This document shows positions 44,473 through 54,188 of a stretch of DNA of 64,000 nt, piece after piece (position 1 is the first letter of the stretch; every line of letters starts with the position of its first letter). The position numbers and the translations under genes were made by a program. Below the pieces are notes generated by a model that was not told where the DNA came from, ran no database searches, and saw only the letters and a list, made by a program, of their open reading frames with translations. This DNA comes from JAWKIJ01 sp041394325 (GTDB lineage: Bacteria > Actinomycetota > Acidimicrobiia > Acidimicrobiales > Microtrichaceae), in the NCBI GenBank assembly GCA_041394325.1, contig JAWKIJ010000001.1, positions 496,001-560,000 on the forward strand, in the 5' to 3' direction.

Positions 44473-46389
44473 TCAGCCGCGGCGCAACGCCGCGGCGCGC
44501 TGGTCGAGCCAACGGTCGGACGCGGCGACGCTCACCGGATCCATGAACTGGAGGTGGGTGGCGAACTTCGACAGGAGCGTGTCGCCGGGCGCACCGGGCA
44601 CCTGGACGAACGCCCGACCGTCGGCGGGAAGTCCCGCTGTGTGACGTGACCCGATCCCCTCGGGAAGCTCGGAAAGCCGGGTGCCCATCATTGGCAGGTC
44701 GAGCAGGGCGAGCATCCGATCGGTCGACGTGTTGGGCACCAGTCCGTCTCCGATCGCGTACTCGACCAGGACCGGCATCCCCGTCGCCCGGATCCGGTCG
44801 AGATAGAAGGTGTTGTCCGCACGATCGAGCGCCGACTGTGCCATGAACGTCATCACCGCCGCGTCACCGACCGCGAGGCCGCCGGGCATCGCGCTCTTGA
44901 ACACGTCCCAGAAGACCGAGTGGTAGAGGGTGTCCATGATCCCCGAACCGGGGACCTGGAACAGAGCGCCTTTCAGCTCCGGGGCGAGGGAGACGAACTC
45001 CGCGCCGAGGACACCCCCGAGCGAGGTGCCCGAGTAGAGGACTTCGGTGGGGTTCACGTCGCGCCGGCCGTCCCCTCCACGACCGGAGACGGGATCGAGC
45101 GGATAGACGTCGATCTCCGAGAAGTGCTGCTGGATGGCACGCAACAGGGAAAGGTGGTCGAGCTCGCTCTGCAGCAGCATCGACGTGAGACGACCCAGCT
45201 CCGAGGGGTAGGCGAGGTCGAGCATGTAGCCCCCCTCGTTGGTTCGCGAACCATGGTTGGGAAGGTCGATGCCGACCGTGGCAAAGCCCTTCGCGGCCTG
45301 TTGGCCCGCGAGCACGATCATCGTCTCCTTGGACGCGGTGATCCCGTGGCCGTAGATGAAGATCGGTGCGCCGGCGGCGGGGGGGTCCGACGGGAGCGCC
45401 AGGAGGAAGTCGACCCAATGCTCGCTCGGCGTCGGGACGCGATCGAGGGGGATCATTCCGGCCGCGTCGCGGAAGTCGGTCACACGAACCTGACCGCTGA
45501 CGGCGACCGCTCCGCCGACCAGCGGGGGCTGCAACTCGATGTTGCGAATCGGGTGGTCCGCTGCCCGCACGATGGAGGCCATCTCGTTGACGTGGGTGTC
45601 GATCGTCGCCTGCGAACGGGTTGTGAACGTGGTCGCGGCCAGGTAGTCACCCCAGGGAATTTCCGGATGCACCGAGCGTGCGGCGTCGCGGACCTCGTTG
45701 GGGGCATCGGCCAGCGAGGGCGAGGCGACCGCGGGATTGCCCGATGCATCGAGCATCCCACGACGGATCACCGCGAGGAACGTCGTCGCCTGGTCGAACA
45801 CGGTCACCGGCCATACGACGACGATGTTGCGCCGTCCGAGTTCGTCGTAACCCTCGTCCGCCAGCTCTGCGCGTATCGGCACACGCCTGCGGGTGGAGAG
45901 GTTCCACACCTCGATCACGTCGCCGCCGTCGGCGGGCACCGACGACGGGCCGAGAGAGTCGGGCACCTGGAACAAGACCGGCGACACGGGCGAGAAGCCG
46001 TCGCTGCTCGCGAGGCCCTGCTCGACGAGGTCACGGGGTCCGACCTTGTCCAGTACGGAAGCCGGGAACGCGTCGGGCGGAAGGTAGGGGCGGAGCCCCG
46101 TGGCGGAGTCGGGGTCGGGACGGGTGAACCGATTCGACGGGAAGGGCAGGAGGCACGAGTAGCTCGGCGCTCCGCATCTCGCGGCGGCCGGTCCCGGTTC
46201 TACGGCGACGGCGGGCCCGGTGAGTTGCACACAACCTGCGACCAGCACGGCCGCGGCGGCGAGCACCACCGCCACCGACCGACGTGGGCTCGGGCGCCGA
46301 CTCGACGGTCCGCGACGTCGTAACCCATCGCGTTCGGATACGTCCCGGCTCCATCGGTGTGCATTCGTCGCCGTTCCCACCATTGTCAT
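44473..46389 (-). CDS. Large lipoprotein alpha/beta-hydrolase (lipase-like), copy A
   Basis: 638 residues. Basic N terminus, hydrophobic VAVVLAAAAVLVAGC lipobox (Cys near 53), then CLLPFPSNRFT close to the mature start, a motif also present in copy B at 47.3-49.5 kb. Oxyanion strand IFIYGHGITASKE, nucleophile YSGTSLGGVLGAEF (GxSxG), and a likely acid in YAIGDGLVP. The domain order (about 250 residues of beta-rich leader before the hydrolase) fits the bacterial virulence-lipase-like families. It would act on the cell surface; substrate unknown. Confidence 0.75.
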   Translation of the reverse strand: MTMVGTATNAHRWSRDVSERDGLRRRGPSSRRPSPRRSVAVVLAAAAVLVAGCVQLTGPAVAVEPGPAAARCGAPSYSCLLPFPSNRFTRPDPDSATGLRPYLPPDAFPASVLDKVGPRDLVEQGLASSDGFSPVSPVLFQVPDSLGPSSVPADGGDVIEVWNLSTRRRVPIRAELADEGYDELGRRNIVVVWPVTVFDQATTFLAVIRRGMLDASGNPAVASPSLADAPNEVRDAARSVHPEIPWGDYLAATTFTTRSQATIDTHVNEMASIVRAADHPIRNIELQPPLVGGAVAVSGQVRVTDFRDAAGMIPLDRVPTPSEHWVDFLLALPSDPPAAGAPIFIYGHGITASKETMIVLAGQQAAKGFATVGIDLPNHGSRTNEGGYMLDLAYPSELGRLTSMLLQSELDHLSLLRAIQQHFSEIDVYPLDPVSGRGGDGRRDVNPTEVLYSGTSLGGVLGAEFVSLAPELKGALFQVPGSGIMDTLYHSVFWDVFKSAMPGGLAVGDAAVMTFMAQSALDRADNTFYLDRIRATGMPVLVEYAIGDGLVPNTSTDRMLALLDLPMMGTRLSELPEGIGSRHTAGLPADGRAFVQVPGAPGDTLLSKFATHLQFMDPVSVAASDRWLDQRAAALRRG

Positions 46390-46527
46390 GAAGTCCGCCC
46401 CCTCCGGCCGCCGTTCGGGGCGAGTGTAGGACGGGGCACGTCGAGGTGCCGAGGCGACGGTGCAGCGAGCGCGACGACGGGTCCGACCGCCGGGCGCAGA
46501 GCCGCAGGGACCGCTTTCCCGGCCCCC

Positions 46528-46533
46528 TATGGT
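46528..46533 (+). promoter_or_regulatory. -10 box of a leaderless promoter (crotonase)
   Basis: TATGGT, six bases, then ATG at 46540. Confidence 0.5.
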
Positions 46534-46539
46534 GGGGCC

Positions 46540-47286
46540 ATGAGCGACCCATCGACTGCCGCCTCACCGGCCACGGACCCCGACTCCCCATCCCCGGTCA
46601 TGACCTCGATCGAGGGCGACGTCACCGTCGTGACGATGGACGACGGCAAGGCGAACGCCCTCTCGTTCGACATGATCGCCGCATTGGACGCGGCGATCGG
46701 CGGGGCGTTCGACGCCGCGAAGGCCGTGGTGCTGATGGGACGTGCCGGCAAGTTCTGCGCGGGTTTCGACCTTCGGGTGATGACCTCGGGGATCGACAAC
46801 GCCAGGGAGTTGCTCGGTGCCGGCGCGCGGCTGGCCCTCCGGCTCGCCGCGGCACCGATCCCGGTGGTGCTCGGCGTCTCCGGCCACGCTCTGGCGATGG
46901 GCGGGATCCTGCTCACCGTCGGCGACTACCGGGTGGGAGCCGAAGGTGCCTACAAGCTGGGCCTGAACGAGGTCGCGATCGGGATGCCCGTGCCCCTGTT
47001 CGCCGTGGAGTTGTGCCGGGATCGCCTGAGCCCACCGTGGTTCGCCCGCTGCATCCAATCCGCGGAACTGTGCTCACCGGACACGGCCGTAACGGCCGGC
47101 TTCCTCGACGAGACGGTCGCGGCGGACGACGTCCTCTCACGTTCCGTGGAGGTGGCGGCGAACCTCGCCGCGACGGTCCACCCCGGTCCGTTCGCCCAGA
47201 CTCGTCGAGCAGTACGCGGTGACCTCCTCGCGCGGCTCGAAGCGCTCCTGGCGAACGATCTCGGGGGCTTCGAGGTGAGCACCTGA
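46540..47286 (+). CDS. Enoyl-CoA hydratase/isomerase (crotonase family)
   Basis: 248 residues. Crotonase fold: GKANALSFDMIAALDAAI, then GKFCAGFDLRVM (first oxyanion strand), GHALAMGGILL (second oxyanion Gly) and GLNEVAIGMPVP, where the Glu may be catalytic. It acts on enoyl-CoA substrates; the second usual Glu position is not obvious, so isomerase or other crotonase chemistry is possible. A -10 TATGGT six bases before the ATG indicates a leaderless mRNA. It lies alone between the two minus-strand lipoprotein hydrolase genes. Confidence 0.85.
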   Translation: MSDPSTAASPATDPDSPSPVMTSIEGDVTVVTMDDGKANALSFDMIAALDAAIGGAFDAAKAVVLMGRAGKFCAGFDLRVMTSGIDNARELLGAGARLALRLAAAPIPVVLGVSGHALAMGGILLTVGDYRVGAEGAYKLGLNEVAIGMPVPLFAVELCRDRLSPPWFARCIQSAELCSPDTAVTAGFLDETVAADDVLSRSVEVAANLAATVHPGPFAQTRRAVRGDLLARLEALLANDLGGFEVST

Positions 47287-47316
47287 TCGGACGCCGTCGG
47301 GGGCACCGCGCCGACC

Positions 47317-49497
47317 TCAGTAGTCGAGTTCGGCGCGGTGCACCGCCGTACAGGGCTTCGCCTCGCACGGATCGATGATCCGACCGTTCGGTCGGAAGAA
47401 CTCGTCCTTCTGACGGATCGATCCAGGAGCGCGCCGAGGGTCCTCGTGGGAGTCGGCGCAGGGTCGGCTGCGGTCGAGTTCGTCCTCTGTCATCCCCGTG
47501 CACGTTGCCTCGTACGCGGGGGACTCCGCAGGTGTGATGTCATCGAGCGGCGGTGGAAGTGTCCCGCTGTCCCAGTAGATGAGTACCGATCGACGCGTCG
47601 GGAACCGGGTGAGCCGGTCCAGACCATAGAAGGGATGCCGCTCCGGGCTGCGCCCCGCCGCCAACGCGGGAAACCGCACCGCCGCACCGATCGTGCGGGC
47701 TTCGACCTCCGCGGCGATGGTGCTCACCTGATGGTCCCCGAAGCCCACGTCAAGTACGACCTGGTGCCGTGGCGTCCCCGGGTAGGGAGACTCGGTGAGG
47801 TGCTGGGCATAGCCGTTGGTCTCGGCCCGATCCCAGAGCATCGAGATCAGGTCGTAGATGATCATCTGCTGGGTCCGGTCCGGATAGTGCTGGTTCAGCA
47901 CCTCGAAGTACTTCTCGAAGTCCACGCTGCGCGACAGAAGGAGCGCATAGTTCATTCCGGGAACCCCGAGTACCGCCTTGGTCCACTCGGCGGAGACCGC
48001 GGTGACCGCTCCACCCATGATCGATCCCTGGCTGTTGCCGTCGAAGTACACCTCGCGCGTGTCGAGCAACGGCTTGCCGGCATCGTTGGCGAACTCGGGC
48101 GCGTCGACGAACCCGCCGGCGGTCCGCATGAGTCGTGCGAGGAACAGGGTGTTGAGCATCCCCTGCTGACTGCGGTCGGGCATACTCGGGAACTTGGACA
48201 GGTCACCCAGGATCGTGACGGCGGTGCCGACGTCCTGTTTGCTCATCCCGATCCAGTTCGTCGCGCAGTACACCATGTTGTTGGTGGAAGCGATCTTCGC
48301 GACCTGGGAGTTCTCGGCCTCGCTCATCGAGCCCAACAATCCGTGTCCGTACACCACGGGTCGCGACGTCCTTTCCTTTCCGGAGAGTGCCGAGGTGGGG
48401 ATCTGACACGTGAACTCCGCGGGATAGTCCGATCCCGAGTAGGAGGGGAGACGCCCCTCGGCTCCACCCACCAGCCGCGAGCCCGGAGCGCCCTGGTCGG
48501 TGAGATAGGACGGGACCTCGAACGTGCCACGGACACGTCGGCCGATCCCGTCCGGAAGGCCGGTGGTCACCACCTCGCCGACGTGGAACGCCGGCGCGGC
48601 GGTGCCGAGCCGCTCGAAGGCGTCGTCGCGCATGGTCAACATGCGTTCGGAGAGGTTGCGTGCGGACGCGACGGTGAAGTCCCAGGCCGCGTACAGGCTC
48701 GACCGCCGGGCACCGAAGGCCGCTGCCTGGGCGAACAGCGCCTCCATCGCGGGTCGGCGTGCCGCGACGACGGGATCGTCGGTGGTGATGTTGTCGCGGT
48801 ACACGCGAAAGGCCACCGACGGTTGGAGCGCCACTCCCTTGGAGTCGACGAGGCGCCCGAGCACGATGCCGATGTGATGACCCTCCTTCAACGACGTCGC
48901 GGGCCGGACGACGAGCAGACCGGTTCCCGGGGGGGCCGACTGGTCGACCTCCACCCAGTGCGGGACCAGGCGGCGCTCGGTCAGGTCGATCAACAACGAA
49001 GTGGAACCCCTGCGCATCGACGCTCCGATGTCGCCGAGAGGCGGGGTGCCGCTCTTCTCGAGGTCCACACCGGGCGCTTCGATCAGCCCTGGCGATCCCG
49101 GTGAGAACCCGTCGTTGCGGTTCCATTCGGTGACGTCGAGCGGAACCCCTTCGGTGTTGACGATCTGCCCGCCGGGCAGTTCGACGCGTCGGCCTGTTTC
49201 GGTGGCCTTGTCCTCGACGGTGAATCGATCGGACGGGAAGGGCAACAGACAGGTGCCCGCGTCGAGTTCGTCACATCCCTCCTGGGAGGTTGCCGCGGCG
49301 AGTGCCGCCGCGTCGGTGGCGTCGATGCGCCGAGCGGCCGGGCGTGTGGGGGTCGTAGTCGTGGCGGATGTCGATGCCGACTTGGTGGAGGTACAACCGG
49401 CGGCCACGACCAGGCAGAAGACCGTGAGGAGGACCACGGCGGCGGACCCCCGCCGTGTGCCGTCGCGTCTGGGTTCGCTCGACCGTGGACCTGCCAT
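47317..49497 (-). CDS. Large lipoprotein alpha/beta-hydrolase (lipase-like), copy B
   Basis: 726 residues. Lipobox CLVVAAGC (Cys near 35), Thr-rich linker, then CLLPFPSDRFT as in copy A, and the shared GFSPGSPGLIEAP region. Hydrolase part: PVVYGHGLLGSMSE (oxyanion), FDGNSQGSIMGGAV (nucleophile in GNSQG), and a C-terminal region with GFGDHQVS that may give the acid and base. A Cys-rich end (CTGMTEDELDRSRPC, CEAKPC) probably forms disulfides outside the cell. Distant paralogue of copy A; probably a surface lipase or esterase. Confidence 0.75.
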   Translation of the reverse strand: MAGPRSSEPRRDGTRRGSAAVVLLTVFCLVVAAGCTSTKSASTSATTTTPTRPAARRIDATDAAALAAATSQEGCDELDAGTCLLPFPSDRFTVEDKATETGRRVELPGGQIVNTEGVPLDVTEWNRNDGFSPGSPGLIEAPGVDLEKSGTPPLGDIGASMRRGSTSLLIDLTERRLVPHWVEVDQSAPPGTGLLVVRPATSLKEGHHIGIVLGRLVDSKGVALQPSVAFRVYRDNITTDDPVVAARRPAMEALFAQAAAFGARRSSLYAAWDFTVASARNLSERMLTMRDDAFERLGTAAPAFHVGEVVTTGLPDGIGRRVRGTFEVPSYLTDQGAPGSRLVGGAEGRLPSYSGSDYPAEFTCQIPTSALSGKERTSRPVVYGHGLLGSMSEAENSQVAKIASTNNMVYCATNWIGMSKQDVGTAVTILGDLSKFPSMPDRSQQGMLNTLFLARLMRTAGGFVDAPEFANDAGKPLLDTREVYFDGNSQGSIMGGAVTAVSAEWTKAVLGVPGMNYALLLSRSVDFEKYFEVLNQHYPDRTQQMIIYDLISMLWDRAETNGYAQHLTESPYPGTPRHQVVLDVGFGDHQVSTIAAEVEARTIGAAVRFPALAAGRSPERHPFYGLDRLTRFPTRRSVLIYWDSGTLPPPLDDITPAESPAYEATCTGMTEDELDRSRPCADSHEDPRRAPGSIRQKDEFFRPNGRIIDPCEAKPCTAVHRAELDY

Positions 49498-49606
49498 GTT
49501 GCACCCCCGTGCGCGCCCGTCGTCGGGCGACGGCTCCGATGGTATTCAGGCCGTGGGACCGGAGGTCGAATGACGTCGACTCCACGCGGCGCCCCCGATG
49601 ACGAAC

Positions 49607-50698
49607 TCAGCCGTACAGGTGTCGACCGCACACCGGCCACGGCCGGGCACCACGCCGGAAGTAGAGCGCCTTCGCCCTGGCATCCTGTTCCACCGCAGGC
49701 GCGGCCGCCGGGTCACCCAGCCCACCGAGGGACGCCCATGTCGACCGGTCGAACTGGTAGGCCCCGCGATAGGCGCCCGAAGGCGAGACCGCTCGATAGT
49801 CGCCGCCGGATTCACAGCGGCGGAGCGCGGCCCACGCGGCCTCGGAGGGCCCTCCCTCGGGCAGTTCCGGCAACGGGGCCGAATAGGAGTCGGCGGCGAC
49901 GACCGGATCCGACGCCGCCGGCAACACCGGAGACCGGTCCCGACCCGTCGCCGCGGTCCGGGTCCCGGGCACCGATGGGCTCGAACGCGGGTGGGCGGCG
50001 CTCCTGGCCGCCGCGTCGGCCCTCGCGCGTCGTCGGCTCTGTTCGCGGGCGAATGCAACCCGCTCCGCGTCTGCCTCGACCGCGACGGTCTGGGCGTAGG
50101 CGTCCCGTGCTGCTCCGAGTTCGGCGGCGAGCCCTTCGCGCCGGTCGGCAGCAGCCACCAACGCAGGGGCCGTGGCCTCCTGCACCGCCCGATACCGGTC
50201 GACGGCCGACCGCCAGCCGTTTGCCGAACCGAGCGTGTAGGTCAATCGCATCGACAGCTCGGCAAGGGTCTCACCCGGACGGACGACGGGAAGACCCGCA
50301 CCGGTGTCGTTCGCGATGTAGTACTGGACCAGTGCCTCCCGGACGTTGGCGCGCGCTCGCTCGACGTCGCCGGCGACCTCCGCCGCTCCCCGGAAGCGGG
50401 TGGCCAGTGCCTGGTCCGCGTCGGCCAGTCGCGACGTCAACGAGCCCACCCGGGCCGACGCGGCCCTCCGCATCGCCACTGCGCGCGCCAGGTCGGGATC
50501 GTCACGCCAACCCGCGGTACCCGATCCATCGGCCCCGGGGCCGGCGCCGTCGACCGACACGCCTTGCGAGGCCGCCGACGGCCCGGCGACGAGCAGGGAC
50601 GGAGCGACGAACGTGACGGCGGCAAGGGCGAGAACGCCGATTCCACCCCGGCGCGAGCGTCGCCGCGCGTTGTCGGGTCGGGAAGGGAAGGCGGACAT
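49607..50698 (-). CDS. Resuscitation-promoting-factor-type transglycosylase
   Basis: 363 residues from the ATG at 50698. Signal peptide (GGIGVLALAAVTFVAPSLLVAGPSAA), a long helical/coiled-coil region (about 80-260, Ala/Arg/Glu-rich), a linker, and at the C terminus the Rpf domain WAALRRCESGGDYRAVSP with catalytic Glu, YRGAYQFDRSTWASLGG and a final Cys (WPVCGRHL) that can bond with the first. It cleaves peptidoglycan glycan strands outside the cell during growth or resuscitation. Confidence 0.88.
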   Translation of the reverse strand: MSAFPSRPDNARRRSRRGGIGVLALAAVTFVAPSLLVAGPSAASQGVSVDGAGPGADGSGTAGWRDDPDLARAVAMRRAASARVGSLTSRLADADQALATRFRGAAEVAGDVERARANVREALVQYYIANDTGAGLPVVRPGETLAELSMRLTYTLGSANGWRSAVDRYRAVQEATAPALVAAADRREGLAAELGAARDAYAQTVAVEADAERVAFAREQSRRRARADAAARSAAHPRSSPSVPGTRTAATGRDRSPVLPAASDPVVAADSYSAPLPELPEGGPSEAAWAALRRCESGGDYRAVSPSGAYRGAYQFDRSTWASLGGLGDPAAAPAVEQDARAKALYFRRGARPWPVCGRHLYG

Positions 50699-50797
50699 GA
50701 CGGCGGGCGAGGCAGGCTGCCTCGCGGAACCCGTGCACGGGTTCGGCCGTGCCACGGTAGCGCCGGCCGGTGTCGACTCCACCGAGGACCCGACGGC

Positions 50798-51745
50798 TCA
50801 GTGTCGCGATGTGCCGCCCCCGGGCGACGACTCCTGCCGGGCCTCGGCGAGGCCCGGCTCGATGTAGATGAGCGCCTGCATCGGCACGCTCGCCCTGATC
50901 GCCGCCTCGGTCGCGTCGATGGCCTCGGCGAGGCGGGCCACGTCGAGGCGGGGGCTGTAGGCGACCTTCGTCGCGATCAGCACCTGCTCGGGACCGATGT
51001 GCTCGGTGCGGAGATGGATCAGATGTTCGACCTCGGCGGACGACGCGATCGCCTCGCGAATGTGGTCGGCTACGGCCGGGTCGGCCGACTCACCGATCAG
51101 GAGGCTCTTCATCTCCATCGCGAGGATCACTGCAATCACCCCCAGCAGCGAGCCGATCACGATCGACCCCACACCGTCGAAGACGGGATCGACCTTCCAC
51201 GCCAGCGTGAGGGCAACGGTCGCGATACCCAGGCCCGCCAACGCCCCGATGTCCTCCAACAGCACCACCGGCAGCTCCGGCACCTTCGAGGTCCGCACGA
51301 AGTGCCACATTCCGTGGCGTTCACGCAACGCCGCCGACTCGTGCAGCGCGGTACGTAGCGAGAAGGCCTCCAGCACGATTGCCACCCCGAGGATGATCAA
51401 CGCCACGACGGGGGATTTGACGTCCTCGGGGTGTTGCAACTTGTGCACGCCTTCGTACACCGCGAACACCGCCCCGAGAGTGAAGAGCACGAGCGCGACG
51501 ACGAAGGAGTAGAAGTACCGCTCCCTGCCGTAGCCGAAGTTGTGACGTTCGTCCGCCACACGCTTCGCGCGCCTGCCTCCCAGAAGGAGCAAAGCCTGGT
51601 TGCCGGTGTCGGCGAGCGAGTGGATCGACTCCGCCAACATCGACGACGCGCCCGTCACGAGAAACCCCACGAACTTGGCGACCGAGATGCCGAGGTTCGC
51701 GACAAACGCCGCGAGAATCGCCTTACCGCTCCCTGATGTGGACAC
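50798..51745 (-). CDS. Cation diffusion facilitator transporter
   Basis: 315 residues. Six spans; in the second, ESIHSLADTGNQ carries the His and Asp of the metal site; a second site is suggested by LLEDIGALAG in the fifth. The C-terminal cytoplasmic dimerisation domain begins ESADPAVADHIREAI. Exports Zn2+ or a similar divalent ion by proton antiport. GTG start with a strong GGAGGTG. Head-to-head with mutM, 41 bases apart. Confidence 0.9.
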   Translation of the reverse strand: MSTSGSGKAILAAFVANLGISVAKFVGFLVTGASSMLAESIHSLADTGNQALLLLGGRRAKRVADERHNFGYGRERYFYSFVVALVLFTLGAVFAVYEGVHKLQHPEDVKSPVVALIILGVAIVLEAFSLRTALHESAALRERHGMWHFVRTSKVPELPVVLLEDIGALAGLGIATVALTLAWKVDPVFDGVGSIVIGSLLGVIAVILAMEMKSLLIGESADPAVADHIREAIASSAEVEHLIHLRTEHIGPEQVLIATKVAYSPRLDVARLAEAIDATEAAIRASVPMQALIYIEPGLAEARQESSPGGGTSRH

Positions 51746-51786
51746 GCCGCGTCACCTCCTTGCGCCCGGAATGGTCGGGCGATGCT

Positions 51787-52641
51787 ATGCCAGAGCTCCC
51801 CGAAGTCGAAACGATCCGCCGCCAACTCGAACCGGCGCTGTCCGGTCGCTCGGTCGTCGCGTCCGGGTCACACCCCTCACCCCGCTTCGTCGACGCGGTC
51901 CTTCTGGACGGAGCGCACATCGTGTCGTTGCGGCGACGCGGCAAGTACCTGATCGCCGACACGACCCGCGCCGGGGGCGGTCGTGCCGAGTTGGTCGTGC
52001 ACCTGGGCATGACCGGCTCGTTGCGCGCCCACCCGCTCGGGCCGGTGACCGGGATCCACGGCATCGCCGACCCGACGGCCACCGACCCCTACGTCCGCGC
52101 ATGGTGGGACCTCGACGACCGCACACGACTGGTGTTTCGTGACGTGCGACGCTTCGGGCGGATCGCCCTGGTCGATCCCGGCGAGTACGACTCCCTACCC
52201 ACGCTGGCCGCCATGGGTCCCGACGTCTTCGACGACGCGTTCACCCCTGAATGCCTCGCGGCGGCGATGCGCTCGAGCCGTCGACATGTGAAGACGATGC
52301 TCCTGTCCCAGCGAGCGGTCGCCGGCGTGGGCAACATCTACGCCGACGAGGCGCTGTGGCGGGTCGGCGTGAATCCTCGCGATCGCGTGTTGAGCCGAGC
52401 ACGGAGTGCGGCGCTCCGAGACGCCGTGCGTGCGGTGATGACCGAGAGCATCGAACGCGGCGGGACCACGCTGCGGGACTACGTCGATGCGAACGGTCGG
52501 AGCGGTGACAACGTCGGGAACCTCCGCTGTTACGGGCGAGGGGGCAAACCGTGTCACCGGTGTGGAACACCCCTGGCGCGCGGCGTACTCGACGGGAGAA
52601 CCACGACCTGGTGCGCCGCGTGCCAACCCCGTCGGCGATGA
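51787..52641 (+). CDS. mutM: Formamidopyrimidine-DNA glycosylase MutM (Fpg)
   Basis: 284 residues. Begins MPELPEVETIRRQLEP: Pro1 (the catalytic amine) and Glu2 after removal of Met. Helix-two-turn-helix with GVGNIYADEALWRVGVNP and the C-terminal zinc finger CYGRGGKPCHRCGT ... CAACQ. It removes oxidised purines such as 8-oxoguanine. No frameshift. Shares a short divergent promoter region with the cation transporter. Confidence 0.96.
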   Translation: MPELPEVETIRRQLEPALSGRSVVASGSHPSPRFVDAVLLDGAHIVSLRRRGKYLIADTTRAGGGRAELVVHLGMTGSLRAHPLGPVTGIHGIADPTATDPYVRAWWDLDDRTRLVFRDVRRFGRIALVDPGEYDSLPTLAAMGPDVFDDAFTPECLAAAMRSSRRHVKTMLLSQRAVAGVGNIYADEALWRVGVNPRDRVLSRARSAALRDAVRAVMTESIERGGTTLRDYVDANGRSGDNVGNLRCYGRGGKPCHRCGTPLARGVLDGRTTTWCAACQPRRR

Positions 52642-52840
52642 CGCGGGCGGAGAGGAACACACGCCGGGCCAGCCCGACCTGACAGGAAACCCGAGGAACA
52701 TTACGGTCGCGTGACACAACCGGGATTCGGGAGCCGGTCCGTCGGCCTCCGCTGTCTGCGAGGATGTCGCGTCCCACCCGACGGTGGGCCGGAAGCTCCG
52801 GCGACGCCGTTCCGAGCCCGAGCGACGTCGTACACCAATC

Positions 52841-54133
52841 ATGCCGAACCAGCACCCCACCACCCGGACGAGCCGCGCCATCCCGTCGCGTCGGGCACGT
52901 CGTCGCTCGCTCCCGATCGTCTCGGCGATGACCCTGCTGTGCCTCGGGACCCTCGTGCCACTCTCGGCCGCGCAGGCCGACGGCAACGGTCGCTCCCGCC
53001 TTCGTGACCTGCAACGGCGCCGCGAGCAGGTCCGTTCGGCGAAGGCGACGTCCGCCGCGAAGGTCGACGCGCTCAAGGCCAGCGACGCGCAGATCCGCGC
53101 GGCGCTGGCAACCATTTCCGACAACATCTCGACCCAGACCGCGCAGCTCGACGACGCCCGCGCTGCGGCGGCGACGGCCGAGGCGGAGAGGATCGCCGCG
53201 GAGGCCGCCGAGGCCCGCGCCCGAAAGGAGGCGGCGGAGCTCAGGACGAGGATCAAGCGGCAGGCCCTGGACGCGTTTACCAACAACGGTCTCGACATGA
53301 CGTTGCAGATCCTCTCGGCCGACTCCCTGACCGAGGCGTCCCAGCGAAACACCTGGCGGATGCTCCAGTCGGGAGACTCACTCGACACCGCCGAGCACTA
53401 CCGAACGGTCCAGGACCAACTCGCCACCGCCCGCGCCGCGTCGGAGGAGTCGGCCCGACGTGCTGCGGCGCGAACCCACGACGTCGCGCAGCGGCTCGCC
53501 GGCCTACGCGCCGCGCAGGAGCAACAGCAGAGGTTCTCCGACGAGGTCGACGACCGACTCAACGCACAACTGGCCGAGGCGGACTCGCTGGCGTCTCTCG
53601 ACGGAGCGCTCGCGGGACAGATCGCGAGCCAACAGGCCTCGATCGCCCGTGAGCTCGCCGCCCAACGGGCTCGGGCGGCTCGCACGGGATTTACCGTGCG
53701 AGCACCGTCCAACGTGAGGATCCCCTCGTTGCCCAACAGCAACGGCGCGGGGATCGTCACCGTGCGGGGGATCCGGATCGACTCCTCGATGGCCGCCAAC
53801 CTCGATCGTCTGCTCGCCGCGGCCGAGGCCGCCGGCATCCACATGTCCGGTGGCGGTTACCGGGATCCCGCCGGCCAGATCGCGGTGCGGCGCAGCAATT
53901 GCGGATCGAGCAACTACGCGATCTACCACGCACCCTCGTCGTCGTGTCATCCGCCGACGGCGCGGCCCGGGTCCTCGATGCACGAACGCGGTCTCGCGGT
54001 CGACTTCACGACGGGCGGCCGAACGCTCACCCGTGGTAGCGCCGCCTTCGCCTGGATGCGGGCAAACGCCAACTCCTACGGCTTCTACAACCTTCCGTCG
54101 GAACCGTGGCATTGGAGCTCCAACGGGAACTGA
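52841..54133 (+). CDS. VanY-type D-alanyl-D-alanine carboxypeptidase with coiled coil
   Basis: 430 residues. Signal peptide (LPIVSAMTLLCLGTLVPLSAAQA), then about 230 residues of coiled coil like PcsB/EnvC proteins, then a peptidase M15 domain with zinc motifs PGSSMHERGLAVDF and EPWHWSS. It trims the last D-Ala from peptidoglycan peptides, or may act as a division or sporulation-type endopeptidase guided by the coiled coil (inference). Start uncertain: ATG 52841 gives a normal signal peptide; the frame is open to a GTG at 52784. Confidence 0.87.
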   Translation: MPNQHPTTRTSRAIPSRRARRRSLPIVSAMTLLCLGTLVPLSAAQADGNGRSRLRDLQRRREQVRSAKATSAAKVDALKASDAQIRAALATISDNISTQTAQLDDARAAAATAEAERIAAEAAEARARKEAAELRTRIKRQALDAFTNNGLDMTLQILSADSLTEASQRNTWRMLQSGDSLDTAEHYRTVQDQLATARAASEESARRAAARTHDVAQRLAGLRAAQEQQQRFSDEVDDRLNAQLAEADSLASLDGALAGQIASQQASIARELAAQRARAARTGFTVRAPSNVRIPSLPNSNGAGIVTVRGIRIDSSMAANLDRLLAAAEAAGIHMSGGGYRDPAGQIAVRRSNCGSSNYAIYHAPSSSCHPPTARPGSSMHERGLAVDFTTGGRTLTRGSAAFAWMRANANSYGFYNLPSEPWHWSSNGN

Positions 54134-54188
54134 CCACCTGGGGCACGACCGGCGCCACCTGCCGGGGGGAAAGTGTGGACGCCGTAGG

